From DATAWK01 sp036267255 (GTDB lineage Bacteria > Acidobacteriota > Terriglobia > Terriglobales > Acidobacteriaceae), in contig DATAWK010000041.1 in the NCBI GenBank assembly GCA_036267255.1, positions 558,001 to 622,000 of the forward strand: a stretch of 64,000 bases of DNA. The letters run 5' to 3'. Below, one piece after another: positions 55,358-62,681 of this stretch. A program made the position numbers and the translations under genes. How positions within the stretch are numbered: position 1 is the first letter of the stretch; each line of letters starts with the position of its first letter. The notes beneath the pieces were generated by a model. The model searched no databases, was not told where the DNA came from, and worked only from the letters and a program-made list of their open reading frames with translations.

Positions 55358-56689
55358 CTAAAACAGATCGGGGATGCTGGAGAAGGCAATCCGCGTAGGC
55401 GCGGCAGCCCGCGCCAGATGCATGCCGCCGAAGTAAAGCGTATGCGTGCCATATTTTGCGTTGATCTCATCCATGGTCATGGTCAATTGTGCGCGATGCT
55501 GTTCGCTTTCTTCCTGTTCGAAAAGACCTAACGTATGAAGGTTGTTCGGCACCAGTTCGATCAGGGTCACGCCGACCATAAATGGCTTTTGATACAGCTT
55601 GCCTTTTGGCCGCATGGCCCACAATTTCTGCAATCCTTCGATCAACGTTTGCGTATCCTGGCACTCCACCAGACGCAATACCTCAGACCAGCTCTGTCGT
55701 GGGATGCCGGAGGAATGTTTGCCGCGAGCATTGTTCTTCGGCACAACAAAGTGCAAAGTCAACGTCATGCTGGCAGCCCACATCCGCGCTATGCGCAGGC
55801 GCATAGCGGCTTTATGCAGTAGTTTCTGAGCCACTGCATACGAGCCGTCGATGGTACGTAAATCCGGCGGCAACACGTGTTGGTGCCCAATGGATTTGGG
55901 ATGTTCCGTCTCTGCATCGTAAAAATCTGTGCCACGCAGCCAGTGCCACAGTCGTTCGCCTTGAATGCCGCCCCAGGCCTGCCGTAGCTGCTCCGGCGTG
56001 CAGGCCAGCAGGCTGGCCATGTTTCGAATGCCGTGGGTGTGCAAACGCCTCTCCATGCGGCCGCCAATACCTACCAGATCGCGCAGCTTCAAACGCAACA
56101 GCGCCTGCGGCAACAGATCGCGCGTGAGTGCGGTCAGGCCGTCGGGCTTTTCCATGTCCGACGCAACCTTGGCCAGATAGCGGTTCGGAGCCAGCCCCAC
56201 AGAACATCGCAACGTGTCGCCGACCTGTTCGCGAATGGTCGCTTTCACGCGTCGAGCCAATTGCATCGCGGTCAGCAAAGGTTGCTCGCGTCCCAGCAGA
56301 CGGCAGGCCATCTCGTCAATGGAGAGCACGCAGGCAACAGGCACACAGCTTTCCACCGCTTGCACAATGCGATTGTGGTAGTCCACGTAAACCTCGTGCC
56401 GCGCTTCTATCAGTGTGATAGCCGGACACAGGCGCTTGGCGTCGCCTACCTGTGTGCCGGTCTTAACGCCGAAGGCCTTGGCCTCATAGCTCACAGCGAT
56501 GCAGCAGGTCGTATCGGTCTTTACCGGAACCACCGCAATCGGGCGGCTGCGGAATGCCGGGTTCAATTGTTGCTCCACCGAGGCGAAGTAGGAATTCAAA
56601 TCCAAAAAGAGCCAACCCACGCGAGGTTCGGAGGTGACGTTTGTGGCGCTTACTGGCGTACCGTTTTCGAATTGGCGCAACCCTTCCAT
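55358..56689 (-). CDS. Y-family DNA polymerase (DinB/UmuC-like)
   Basis: 443 residues. The palm has FLDLNSYFASVEQQ with one catalytic Asp and an Asn two residues later (D-L-N, the UmuC rather than DinB pattern), the nucleotide site VSYEAKAFGVKTGTQ and the SIDEMACRL second acidic pair. Helix-hairpin-helix fingers/thumb: LVGIGGRMERRLHTHGI; the little-finger domain occupies about 260-400. NLHTLGLFEQ near the C-terminus resembles a beta-clamp binding motif. It is a lesion-bypass polymerase; no UmuD, ImuA or DnaE2 is next to it and no SOS box was recognised. Confidence 0.83.
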   Translation of the reverse strand: MEGLRQFENGTPVSATNVTSEPRVGWLFLDLNSYFASVEQQLNPAFRSRPIAVVPVKTDTTCCIAVSYEAKAFGVKTGTQVGDAKRLCPAITLIEARHEVYVDYHNRIVQAVESCVPVACVLSIDEMACRLLGREQPLLTAMQLARRVKATIREQVGDTLRCSVGLAPNRYLAKVASDMEKPDGLTALTRDLLPQALLRLKLRDLVGIGGRMERRLHTHGIRNMASLLACTPEQLRQAWGGIQGERLWHWLRGTDFYDAETEHPKSIGHQHVLPPDLRTIDGSYAVAQKLLHKAAMRLRIARMWAASMTLTLHFVVPKNNARGKHSSGIPRQSWSEVLRLVECQDTQTLIEGLQKLWAMRPKGKLYQKPFMVGVTLIELVPNNLHTLGLFEQEESEQHRAQLTMTMDEINAKYGTHTLYFGGMHLARAAAPTRIAFSSIPDLF

Positions 56690-56843
56690 GGCGTATTCGC
56701 CTAATCTTCGTCCTAATTGGCATTTTTTTCCATTCCATTCTCCGGATTCTCGATAAGAAAACGGTCAAAGCCCCCTGAAAATGAGGTGCTGCTCAGATTT
56801 TGTTTTCGATGGAAGATTTTTAGTACATAATTTCTTTAGATAG

Positions 56844-56869
56844 GAAACCTATTGGCTCTGATAGGTTTC
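56844..56869. promoter_or_regulatory. Palindrome upstream of a small membrane-protein gene
   Basis: GAAACCTAT (56844-56852) and ATAGGTTTC (56861-56869) are perfect inverted arms around an 8-nt spacer. A CATAAT (56826-56831) just upstream could be a -10 hexamer, which would place the palindrome near the transcription start as an operator, or as a 5'-leader hairpin. A T-rich TATTTCTA follows. It lies 23 nt before the small gene. Confidence 0.45.
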
Positions 56870-56892
56870 TATTTCTAGTAGAGGGCCTCTTC

Positions 56893-57063
56893 ATGTGGTA
56901 CATGCATCTTGCACTCTTCTCTCCCTGGCTGCAGCGCGCAGAAGCCTTTTTGCCGCTGATCGCTGGGCTGGTCAGCATCGCCATCTTGGTAGGCTGTGCT
57001 GTTGCAAGCTGGATCTCTCCTCCGGAGGAAGAAGATTGCCTCTTCCATCGTGAAGTGTATTAA
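56893..57063 (+). CDS. Small single-span membrane protein, 56 residues
   Basis: An ATG frame with a good ribosome-binding site (GAGGG at 56881-56885, 7-nt spacer). The protein starts MWYMHLALFSPWLQRAE, has one hydrophobic helix (about residues 18-41, LPLIAGLVSIAILVGCAVA) and an acidic/cysteine tail (PPEEEDCLFHREVY). No family is recognised. The topology fits a small bitopic inner-membrane protein. A 90-codon frame on the opposite strand competes for the same DNA, but it lacks a well-placed ribosome-binding site. Moderately supported only. Confidence 0.5.
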   Translation: MWYMHLALFSPWLQRAEAFLPLIAGLVSIAILVGCAVASWISPPEEEDCLFHREVY

Positions 57064-57166
57064 TCTCAACGTGGAATGTCCTTTGGCCATTTGTTCTACC
57101 AGCCAGAGGATCTCGTCAGCTTCCTGTTCAAATGTCTCTATTGGCATCTAGAAGTGTCGCTTCTCC

Positions 57167-58813
57167 ATGCCCGCCTTCTATAATCCAGTTCGGATGAGCT
57201 TGAAAGAAAAAGAAGATACGCTGCAGGAACTAAATCGCCGCAATGCGCTGGCAGAAGAGGCGGGTGGTCCGGAACGGCGCGAGCGCCAGCATCGTGAGGG
57301 CAAAATGTCTGCCCGTGAGCGCATTGCACTGCTGCTCGATGAGGGCACCTTCGAAGAGACCGACCGTTTTGTCATGCATCGCTGCACGGACTTCGGTATG
57401 GAATCCCAGCGGATTCCGGGAGATGGCTTCATCACCGGGTACGGGCGTATCGATGGCCGTGTCGTTTTTGTCTTCGCGCAGGATTTCACCGTCTTCGGTG
57501 GATCGTTATCCGAAACCAACGCCGCTAAGATCGTCAAACTGATGGACACGGCCATGCGTGTCGGTGCACCCATCATCGGGCTGAATGATTCCGGAGGCGC
57601 GCGCATTCAGGAAGGTGTTGTTTCGCTGGCAGGTTACGCGGATATCTTTCTGCGCAATACGCTGGCCTCCGGCGTAGTGCCGCAAATTTCCGCCATTATG
57701 GGGCCTTGTGCGGGTGGGGCGGTCTACTCGCCCGCGATTACCGATTTCACCTTCATGGTGGAGAAAACCTCCTACATGTTCGTCACCGGGCCGGATGTCA
57801 TCAAGACGGTGACACACGAGGAAGTGACCAAGGAACAGCTAGGCGGCGCGACCACGCATAATGAGATTTCCGGTGTTGCGCATCGCATGGCGCATGACGA
57901 TGCCGAGTGCCTCGCCATGATTCGCGAGCTGATGAGCTTTCTGCCCACCAACAATCTGGAAGACCCGCCGCGCAAACCTGGCGCCGACCCTGCAGACCGC
58001 GCCGATCGAGAGCTGGATACGCTGGTGCCAGCCGAATCCAACCAGCCCTATGACATCAAAGACGTCATCACGCACATCGTCGATGACGGATATTTTTTTG
58101 AGATGCATGACCACTTTGCGCGCAATATCGTCGTCGGCTTTGCACGCATGGATGGCCGTCCTGTAGGCATCGTGGCCAACCAGCCGGCATTTCTCGCCGG
58201 CGTGCTGGACATCAACGCCAGCGTCAAGGCCGCGCGTTTCGTCCGCTTTTGCGACGCCTTCAACATTCCGCTGATTACTTTTGAGGATGTTCCCGGCTTT
58301 CTCCCCGGCACGCAACAGGAATACGGCGGCATCATTCGGCACGGCGCCAAGCTGCTGTATGCCTATGCAGAAGCCACTGTGCCCAAACTGACCGTCATCA
58401 CACGCAAGGCCTACGGCGGCGCATATTGCGTAATGAGTTCGAAACACATTCGCACGGATCTGAACCTCGCGTGGCCCACTGCGGAGATTGCCGTCATGGG
58501 ACCGGAGGGGGCAGTCAACATCGTTTATAAGCGGGAGCTGGACCGCGTGGTACAGCAGGCACAGGCCGTGTGGCCGTCCGGCAAGCCGTTTACAGAAGAA
58601 GACAAGCGGAAGATTCTCTCTGAGGCGCGAAAAGAGAAGGTTGAAGAATTCCGTGCGCGTTTTGCCAATCCGTATGTTGCTGCCGAGCGCGGCTATGTGG
58701 ACGCAGTCATCCAGCCAAGCGAAACGCGCAAGCGCCTGATCTCCGCGCTGGCCATGCTGGAAGGCAAACGGGACAAGAACCCGCCAAAGAAGCACGGAAA
58801 TATCCCATTGTGA
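57167..58813 (+). CDS. Acyl-CoA carboxylase, carboxyltransferase (beta) subunit
   Basis: A 548-residue carboxyltransferase of the PccB/MmdA family, moving CO2 from carboxybiotin to an acyl-CoA. N-domain: GARIQEGVVSLAGYADIF and PCAGGAVYSPAITDF; C-domain: EDVPGFLPGTQQEYGG, ITRKAYGGAYCVMSSK and AVMGPEGAVNIVYKREL. The residue that separates propionyl (Asp) from acetyl/other (Ile) use in actinobacterial enzymes is Cys421 here (GGAYCVM), so the preferred acyl-CoA is open. The start at 57167 (ATG) is given; ATG 57194 is possible. The biotin carboxylase partner is not in this window. The cupin gene overlaps its stop. Confidence 0.9.
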   Translation: MPAFYNPVRMSLKEKEDTLQELNRRNALAEEAGGPERRERQHREGKMSARERIALLLDEGTFEETDRFVMHRCTDFGMESQRIPGDGFITGYGRIDGRVVFVFAQDFTVFGGSLSETNAAKIVKLMDTAMRVGAPIIGLNDSGGARIQEGVVSLAGYADIFLRNTLASGVVPQISAIMGPCAGGAVYSPAITDFTFMVEKTSYMFVTGPDVIKTVTHEEVTKEQLGGATTHNEISGVAHRMAHDDAECLAMIRELMSFLPTNNLEDPPRKPGADPADRADRELDTLVPAESNQPYDIKDVITHIVDDGYFFEMHDHFARNIVVGFARMDGRPVGIVANQPAFLAGVLDINASVKAARFVRFCDAFNIPLITFEDVPGFLPGTQQEYGGIIRHGAKLLYAYAEATVPKLTVITRKAYGGAYCVMSSKHIRTDLNLAWPTAEIAVMGPEGAVNIVYKRELDRVVQQAQAVWPSGKPFTEEDKRKILSEARKEKVEEFRARFANPYVAAERGYVDAVIQPSETRKRLISALAMLEGKRDKNPPKKHGNIPL

Positions 58814-59178
58814 GTAGCAGTGTGCCAATCTCTGCAGCTAACGGCGAGCACTATGCCTGGGGCGATAATTGTGACGGCTGGCATCTTGTACGTAATACAG
58901 AACTCAGCGTGATTCAGGAGCGGATGCCACCCGGAACATGCGAAGTCCGGCATTTACATCAACGTTCACGCCAATTTTTCTTTGTGCTTGCCGGTGAGGC
59001 GGCTCTTGAAGTCGATGGATGCGAACATCAACTCATCGCACACCAGGGCCTCGAAGTGGCACCGGGCATCGCGCATCAAATATTCAATCGCGGCAAAGAG
59101 GATCTGCATTTTCTCGTCATCTCGCAGCCAGAGAGCCGCCATGATCGCGTTCCTGCTCTCAATGCCTCAGGCCGTTGA
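58810..59178 (+). CDS. Cupin-domain protein
   Basis: 122 residues with a single small cupin barrel. Motif 1 is CEVRHLHQRSRQFFFVLAG with two histidine positions (H48, H50) and a Q/F-rich strand; motif 2 is GLEVAPGIAHQIFN with a histidine (IAHQ). A metal site of the H-x-H...H type is thus plausible. GTG start overlaps the carboxylase stop by 4 nt (GTGA), so it is translationally coupled to that gene, but its role there is unknown. Confidence 0.75.
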   Translation: MSSSVPISAANGEHYAWGDNCDGWHLVRNTELSVIQERMPPGTCEVRHLHQRSRQFFFVLAGEAALEVDGCEHQLIAHQGLEVAPGIAHQIFNRGKEDLHFLVISQPESRHDRVPALNASGR

Positions 59179-59211
59179 GTCGTCATCTTAGCCTATGTTT
59201 CGGATATACTC

Positions 59212-59955
59212 CTACTGTGTTGGCGCCAAAGACGGAGCTGGTGGCAAAGGAATGTCGTCAGCAACATATGCTTTCAGCGGTGCCCCTTGTGGGATATTTA
59301 TATTTTTTCCGTGTTTGATAAGCCCGATCGGGCCGAATAGCACGGTTAATACAACCGTACCTGTGACTCCGCTCTCGCCCTCTTTGCCTTTTGTCCCTCT
59401 AAGCTTCACACGTGAATCGCCGACCTTTAAGTAATCCAGCCGCACGTTCAATTCACCCGCTTTTCCCATCATGCCTGACTTCTTTGCGTTGGTGACTTCT
59501 CCAAAAGCCTTGCTTCCAGCCTTGGCGACAACTACATTTTCAACCTTCAGATCTTCAGCAAGAGTGAACACGACCGGATCACCTTCCGCTGCTGATTTTG
59601 AGCTAAGAGATTGCGCAAATTGCAACGGAACATCCGATCCTTCACGCAACATCACCATGCCAGACGGAACCGCATTAGCCGAAAGCGATGGGGCAGGTGT
59701 AGTGGCGGCAGCATGATTATTCTTCGCGATCATGGCGGCCATCACTTGGTCGGATACACCTGCTTGTTTCAGAGCAATCAGATCGGTTGAGGAGAGAATG
59801 AAATTAGCAGGCTGAGAATTGATTGTGGATACGATGATCCCATCACTTATTCCGGCCTTGACCATCTTGACGACAGAATCATTCGTGAGAAGTTGTTGAG
59901 CCGACGCTAAACCAAGACAAGTGGCCATTACTGCAATAATGAAGTACGTCTTCAT
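59212..59955 (-). CDS. Secreted protein with repeated 'D-V-h-x-h-x-x-A-G-h' motif
   Basis: 247 residues: signal peptide MKTYFIIAVMATCLG to ASAQ, then a helical region with the pattern LTNDSVVKMVKAGISDGIIVSTI and a second copy-like stretch STDLIALKQAGVSDQVMAAMI, often found in exported proteins of acidobacteria. The C-terminal half is beta-rich (VVFTLAEDLKVENVVVAKAG; LNVRLDYLKVGDSRVKLRGTKG) and includes a hydrophobic TVVLTVLFGPIGLIKHG hairpin. No catalytic motif is seen. It is read convergently with the cupin gene. Confidence 0.6.
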   Translation of the reverse strand: MKTYFIIAVMATCLGLASAQQLLTNDSVVKMVKAGISDGIIVSTINSQPANFILSSTDLIALKQAGVSDQVMAAMIAKNNHAAATTPAPSLSANAVPSGMVMLREGSDVPLQFAQSLSSKSAAEGDPVVFTLAEDLKVENVVVAKAGSKAFGEVTNAKKSGMMGKAGELNVRLDYLKVGDSRVKLRGTKGKEGESGVTGTVVLTVLFGPIGLIKHGKNINIPQGAPLKAYVADDIPLPPAPSLAPTQ

Positions 59956-60152
59956 TGCAAATTCCTTAAGTTGCAGGGTTTTTATCTGCGCAAGTCTAAC
60001 ACCCTGGAAAGATTAAGGACACGACAAATCGTTCGATTGGCTGGATGTGAGCCTGGAAGACAGCATCAGTTTGAAGGAAGTGTTGTGCTTGAGAAATAGG
60101 CCACCGAAAAGGCATGCAAAGCATCTCTATATAGCAGGAGATTCCCCTTAAT

Positions 60153-61739
60153 ATGACTCCCCCATCTGGTAGTGCTCCCCAACGTGTACCGCTCGTCGCA
60201 AGCCATCGCATGAAGCCAGCGAATGCCGAAGTACAGGGTGCCGCTGCGCCCAACGAACCGATGAGCGTTTCGATCATCTTGCATCGTCGTCAGCCTCTAA
60301 ATGTTGCCGCGCTTCATGGTCGCCAGCTGACGCGTGAAGAGTTTCACAAGCAGCATGCCGCCGATCCGAAAGCGATGAAAATATTGCGACAATTCGCTGT
60401 AGAAAACGGTCTGACCGTGAGCGAAGAAGAAAGTAGCCTGGATCGGCGCACCTTAGTTGTGCATGGTACTGCTTCCCAGATGCAGAAGGCCTTTGGCGTA
60501 ACGCTGCAACGCTATGCGAGAGCACTTGGTCCCGGTACGCAGGCTCAAGGCTCACCGACTTGGCGTGGGTATGAAGGTGCGATTCAACTGCCCAGTGCTT
60601 GTGCACCGCATGTGCAGGCAGTTCTAGGACTCGATACTCGCCCCATCGCCCACACGCACTATCGACGTCTTCGACCAGGGCAGGTAGCCAACGTGAGCTA
60701 CTCGCCCCCACAGGTGGCGGAGTTGTATGACTTTCCGGCCGGCGCAGATGGCAGCGGGCAGACAATTGGCATCATAGAACTGGGTGGCGGCTATGAAACC
60801 AGCGATCTGGAAAAATATTTCCAGAATCTAAAATTGACTCCGCCAAATGTCGTCGCTGTCTCCGTTGATGGAGGAAAGAATGCTCCCAGCAATCCTCAGG
60901 GGGCAGACGGAGAGGTTGCGCTCGACATTGAGGTCGCCGGTTCCATCGCTCCGGGCGCCAGCATCGCCGTTTACTTTACTCCCAACACAGACCAGGGTTT
61001 CGTGGATGCCGTTAGCACCGCGGTGCATGACACAACGAACCATCCTTCGGTGATCTCCATCAGTTGGGGAGGGCCGGAGTCCAGTTGGTCCCAACAGGCC
61101 ACAACAGCACTGGATGATGCCTGTCAATCCGCAGCGGCATTGGGCATCACCATCACCGTAGCTTGCGGCGATAGCGGATCTACGGATGGTGTGACGGATG
61201 GCGCAAACCATGTCGACTTCCCGGCATCCAGTCCGCACGTACTGGCCTGCGGTGGTACGGACTTGGTCGGCACCGGGTCTACGATTCAGAGCGAAGTTGT
61301 GTGGAACGACCTGGCACAGGATGGCGGTGCGACAGGAGGCGGGGTGAGCACTGTCTTTCCGCTACCCACATGGCAGCAAAATGCGAATGTCTCCACTGCA
61401 ACCAACGGAGGCACCGGGCGAGGAGTACCGGACATTGCAGCAGATGCAGCGCCAGAGACGGGCTACAACATTCTGGTGGATGGAACCAGCGAAGTCGTCG
61501 GTGGAACCAGCGCTGTTGCTCCGTTGTGGGCCGCATTGGTTGCTTTGCTGAATCAGCAGTTAGGCAAGCAGGTTGGATTTCTGAATCCGGTCCTGTATCC
61601 ACTGCTGGGAACATCTGCGTTTCACGATATTACGAAGGGCAACAACGGTGCATTTTCCGCTGGCGCTGGCTGGGATGCATGTAGCGGCCTGGGGAGCCCG
61701 AACGGCAGTTCTTTACTCTCTTCTCTGAAGGAAACGTAA
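60153..61739 (+). CDS. Pro-kumamolisin-type serine carboxyl peptidase (S53, sedolisin)
   Basis: A 528-residue zymogen acting at low pH. The activation prosegment spans about residues 35-170 (SVSIILHRRQPLN start; FGVTLQRYARAL). The catalytic residues are Glu254 and Asp258 (DGEVALDIEVAG), oxyanion Asp340 (ACGDSGSTDG) and Ser453 (VGGTSAVAPLWAA), with the same spacing as kumamolisin. The C-terminal calcium loop DITKGNNGAFSAGAGWDACSGLG is intact. There is no classic signal peptide; kumamolisin-like proteins often have none. An AGGAG lies about 13 nt before the start. Probably for extracellular proteolysis in acidic habitats. Confidence 0.92.
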   Translation: MTPPSGSAPQRVPLVASHRMKPANAEVQGAAAPNEPMSVSIILHRRQPLNVAALHGRQLTREEFHKQHAADPKAMKILRQFAVENGLTVSEEESSLDRRTLVVHGTASQMQKAFGVTLQRYARALGPGTQAQGSPTWRGYEGAIQLPSACAPHVQAVLGLDTRPIAHTHYRRLRPGQVANVSYSPPQVAELYDFPAGADGSGQTIGIIELGGGYETSDLEKYFQNLKLTPPNVVAVSVDGGKNAPSNPQGADGEVALDIEVAGSIAPGASIAVYFTPNTDQGFVDAVSTAVHDTTNHPSVISISWGGPESSWSQQATTALDDACQSAAALGITITVACGDSGSTDGVTDGANHVDFPASSPHVLACGGTDLVGTGSTIQSEVVWNDLAQDGGATGGGVSTVFPLPTWQQNANVSTATNGGTGRGVPDIAADAAPETGYNILVDGTSEVVGGTSAVAPLWAALVALLNQQLGKQVGFLNPVLYPLLGTSAFHDITKGNNGAFSAGAGWDACSGLGSPNGSSLLSSLKET

Positions 61740-61756
61740 CAATAATTGTTACGTTT
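61732..61756. terminator. Perfect inverted repeat at the kumamolisin stop codon
   Basis: AAACGTAACAAT (61732-61743) and ATTGTTACGTTT (61745-61756) are perfect 12-nt arms around one base; a 9-10-bp stem can form, with a short run of T residues on the right. It contains the TAA stop of the peptidase gene and lies between two convergent genes, so it may terminate both. Confidence 0.6.
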
Positions 61757-61779
61757 TATGTGCTTGATGAGACAAACTT

Positions 61780-62664
61780 TCAACGAACAGGTTCCAGCAC
61801 GGGCTTCCCTTTGTTATTCATCGTGACATAGCCCATCGGTGTGTGATGGTCGTGGGTAAACAGCACCAGCCACTTCTCAGGAATCGCGCGTTCGTAGAAG
61901 CGCTTGCGTTCCTCAATGCAGGTCAGCGGATACAGGTCATAACCCATCACCCAGGTAGCATCCAGATGCGCGCTGGTCGGAATCAGGTCGGAGATATAGG
62001 TCGCGCGTTTTCCGCCGGAATCGATGTGAATGGCCATCAATTGTGCTGTGTGACCCGGATACATCTCGACGGAAATCCCCCGTACAATTTCTTGATTTTT
62101 TTCGACAAGCGTCATCTGCCCTGAATCGACAAGGGGATCGTAGTTTTCGCTGATGTAGCTGATGCGATCCCGCTCCAACTGCAGATGGCCATGTTCCACT
62201 TCTCCGCGATGCGCAAAGTAACGCGCATTAGGAAAGGTCGGCACGATCTCACCCGATGCTGTCTTCTGCGTGTTCCACCCGCAGTGGTCAAAGTGCAGGT
62301 GGGAATTGATGACAATATCCACCTCTTCCGGACGGACTCCTGCGGCTTGCAGGCTTTGCGGAAGTAATTGTTTCGAACCGTAAATTTCCTGCAGTTTCTG
62401 CGGCAACTTGTTCCCGATACCAGTCTCGATGGCAATCGTGTGTTTGCCGGTGCGGACAATCACCGTGTTCTCTCCGAGCAAAATGCGATTGGCCTCATCG
62501 GCTGGAGCACGTTTTTCCCATAGCGGTTTTGGTACTACGCCAAACATGGCGCCGCCATCTAGAAAATAGGTGCCATCCGTACAGATGGTTAGTTCAAAAT
62601 CGCCAAGTGTGGTGCGCCCGCGAACGAGGTTGCTTGTGTCCGGGCGCTCGGCTGGATGCGGCAT
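61780..62664 (-). CDS. MBL-fold metallo-hydrolase
   Basis: 294 residues with a metallo-beta-lactamase fold. The metal-binding motif is INSHLHFDHCGWN (H-x-H-x-D-H), with additional histidines in MYPGHTAQLMAIH and LVLFTHDHHTPMG. N-terminal GDFELTICTDGTYFLDGG is the first beta sheet. No signal peptide. Similar enzymes include quorum-quenching lactonases and glyoxalase II-like hydrolases; the substrate cannot be read. It is convergent with kumamolisin and upstream of the S9 gene's end. Confidence 0.84.
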   Translation of the reverse strand: MPHPAERPDTSNLVRGRTTLGDFELTICTDGTYFLDGGAMFGVVPKPLWEKRAPADEANRILLGENTVIVRTGKHTIAIETGIGNKLPQKLQEIYGSKQLLPQSLQAAGVRPEEVDIVINSHLHFDHCGWNTQKTASGEIVPTFPNARYFAHRGEVEHGHLQLERDRISYISENYDPLVDSGQMTLVEKNQEIVRGISVEMYPGHTAQLMAIHIDSGGKRATYISDLIPTSAHLDATWVMGYDLYPLTCIEERKRFYERAIPEKWLVLFTHDHHTPMGYVTMNNKGKPVLEPVR

Positions 62665-62681
62665 GGTGTTCTGGTCCTATG

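Noticed and set aside
56875..57147. 90-codon minus-strand frame overlapping the small membrane protein
   Set aside because: Less hydrophobic pattern, no well-spaced ribosome-binding site (GGAG is about 15-19 nt away), whereas the plus frame has GAGGG at 7 nt. Not fully excluded.
57839..58828. 329-codon minus-strand frame opposite the carboxylase
   Set aside because: The plus-strand protein matches carboxyltransferase motifs throughout; the reverse frame has no recognisable family and no ribosome-binding site.
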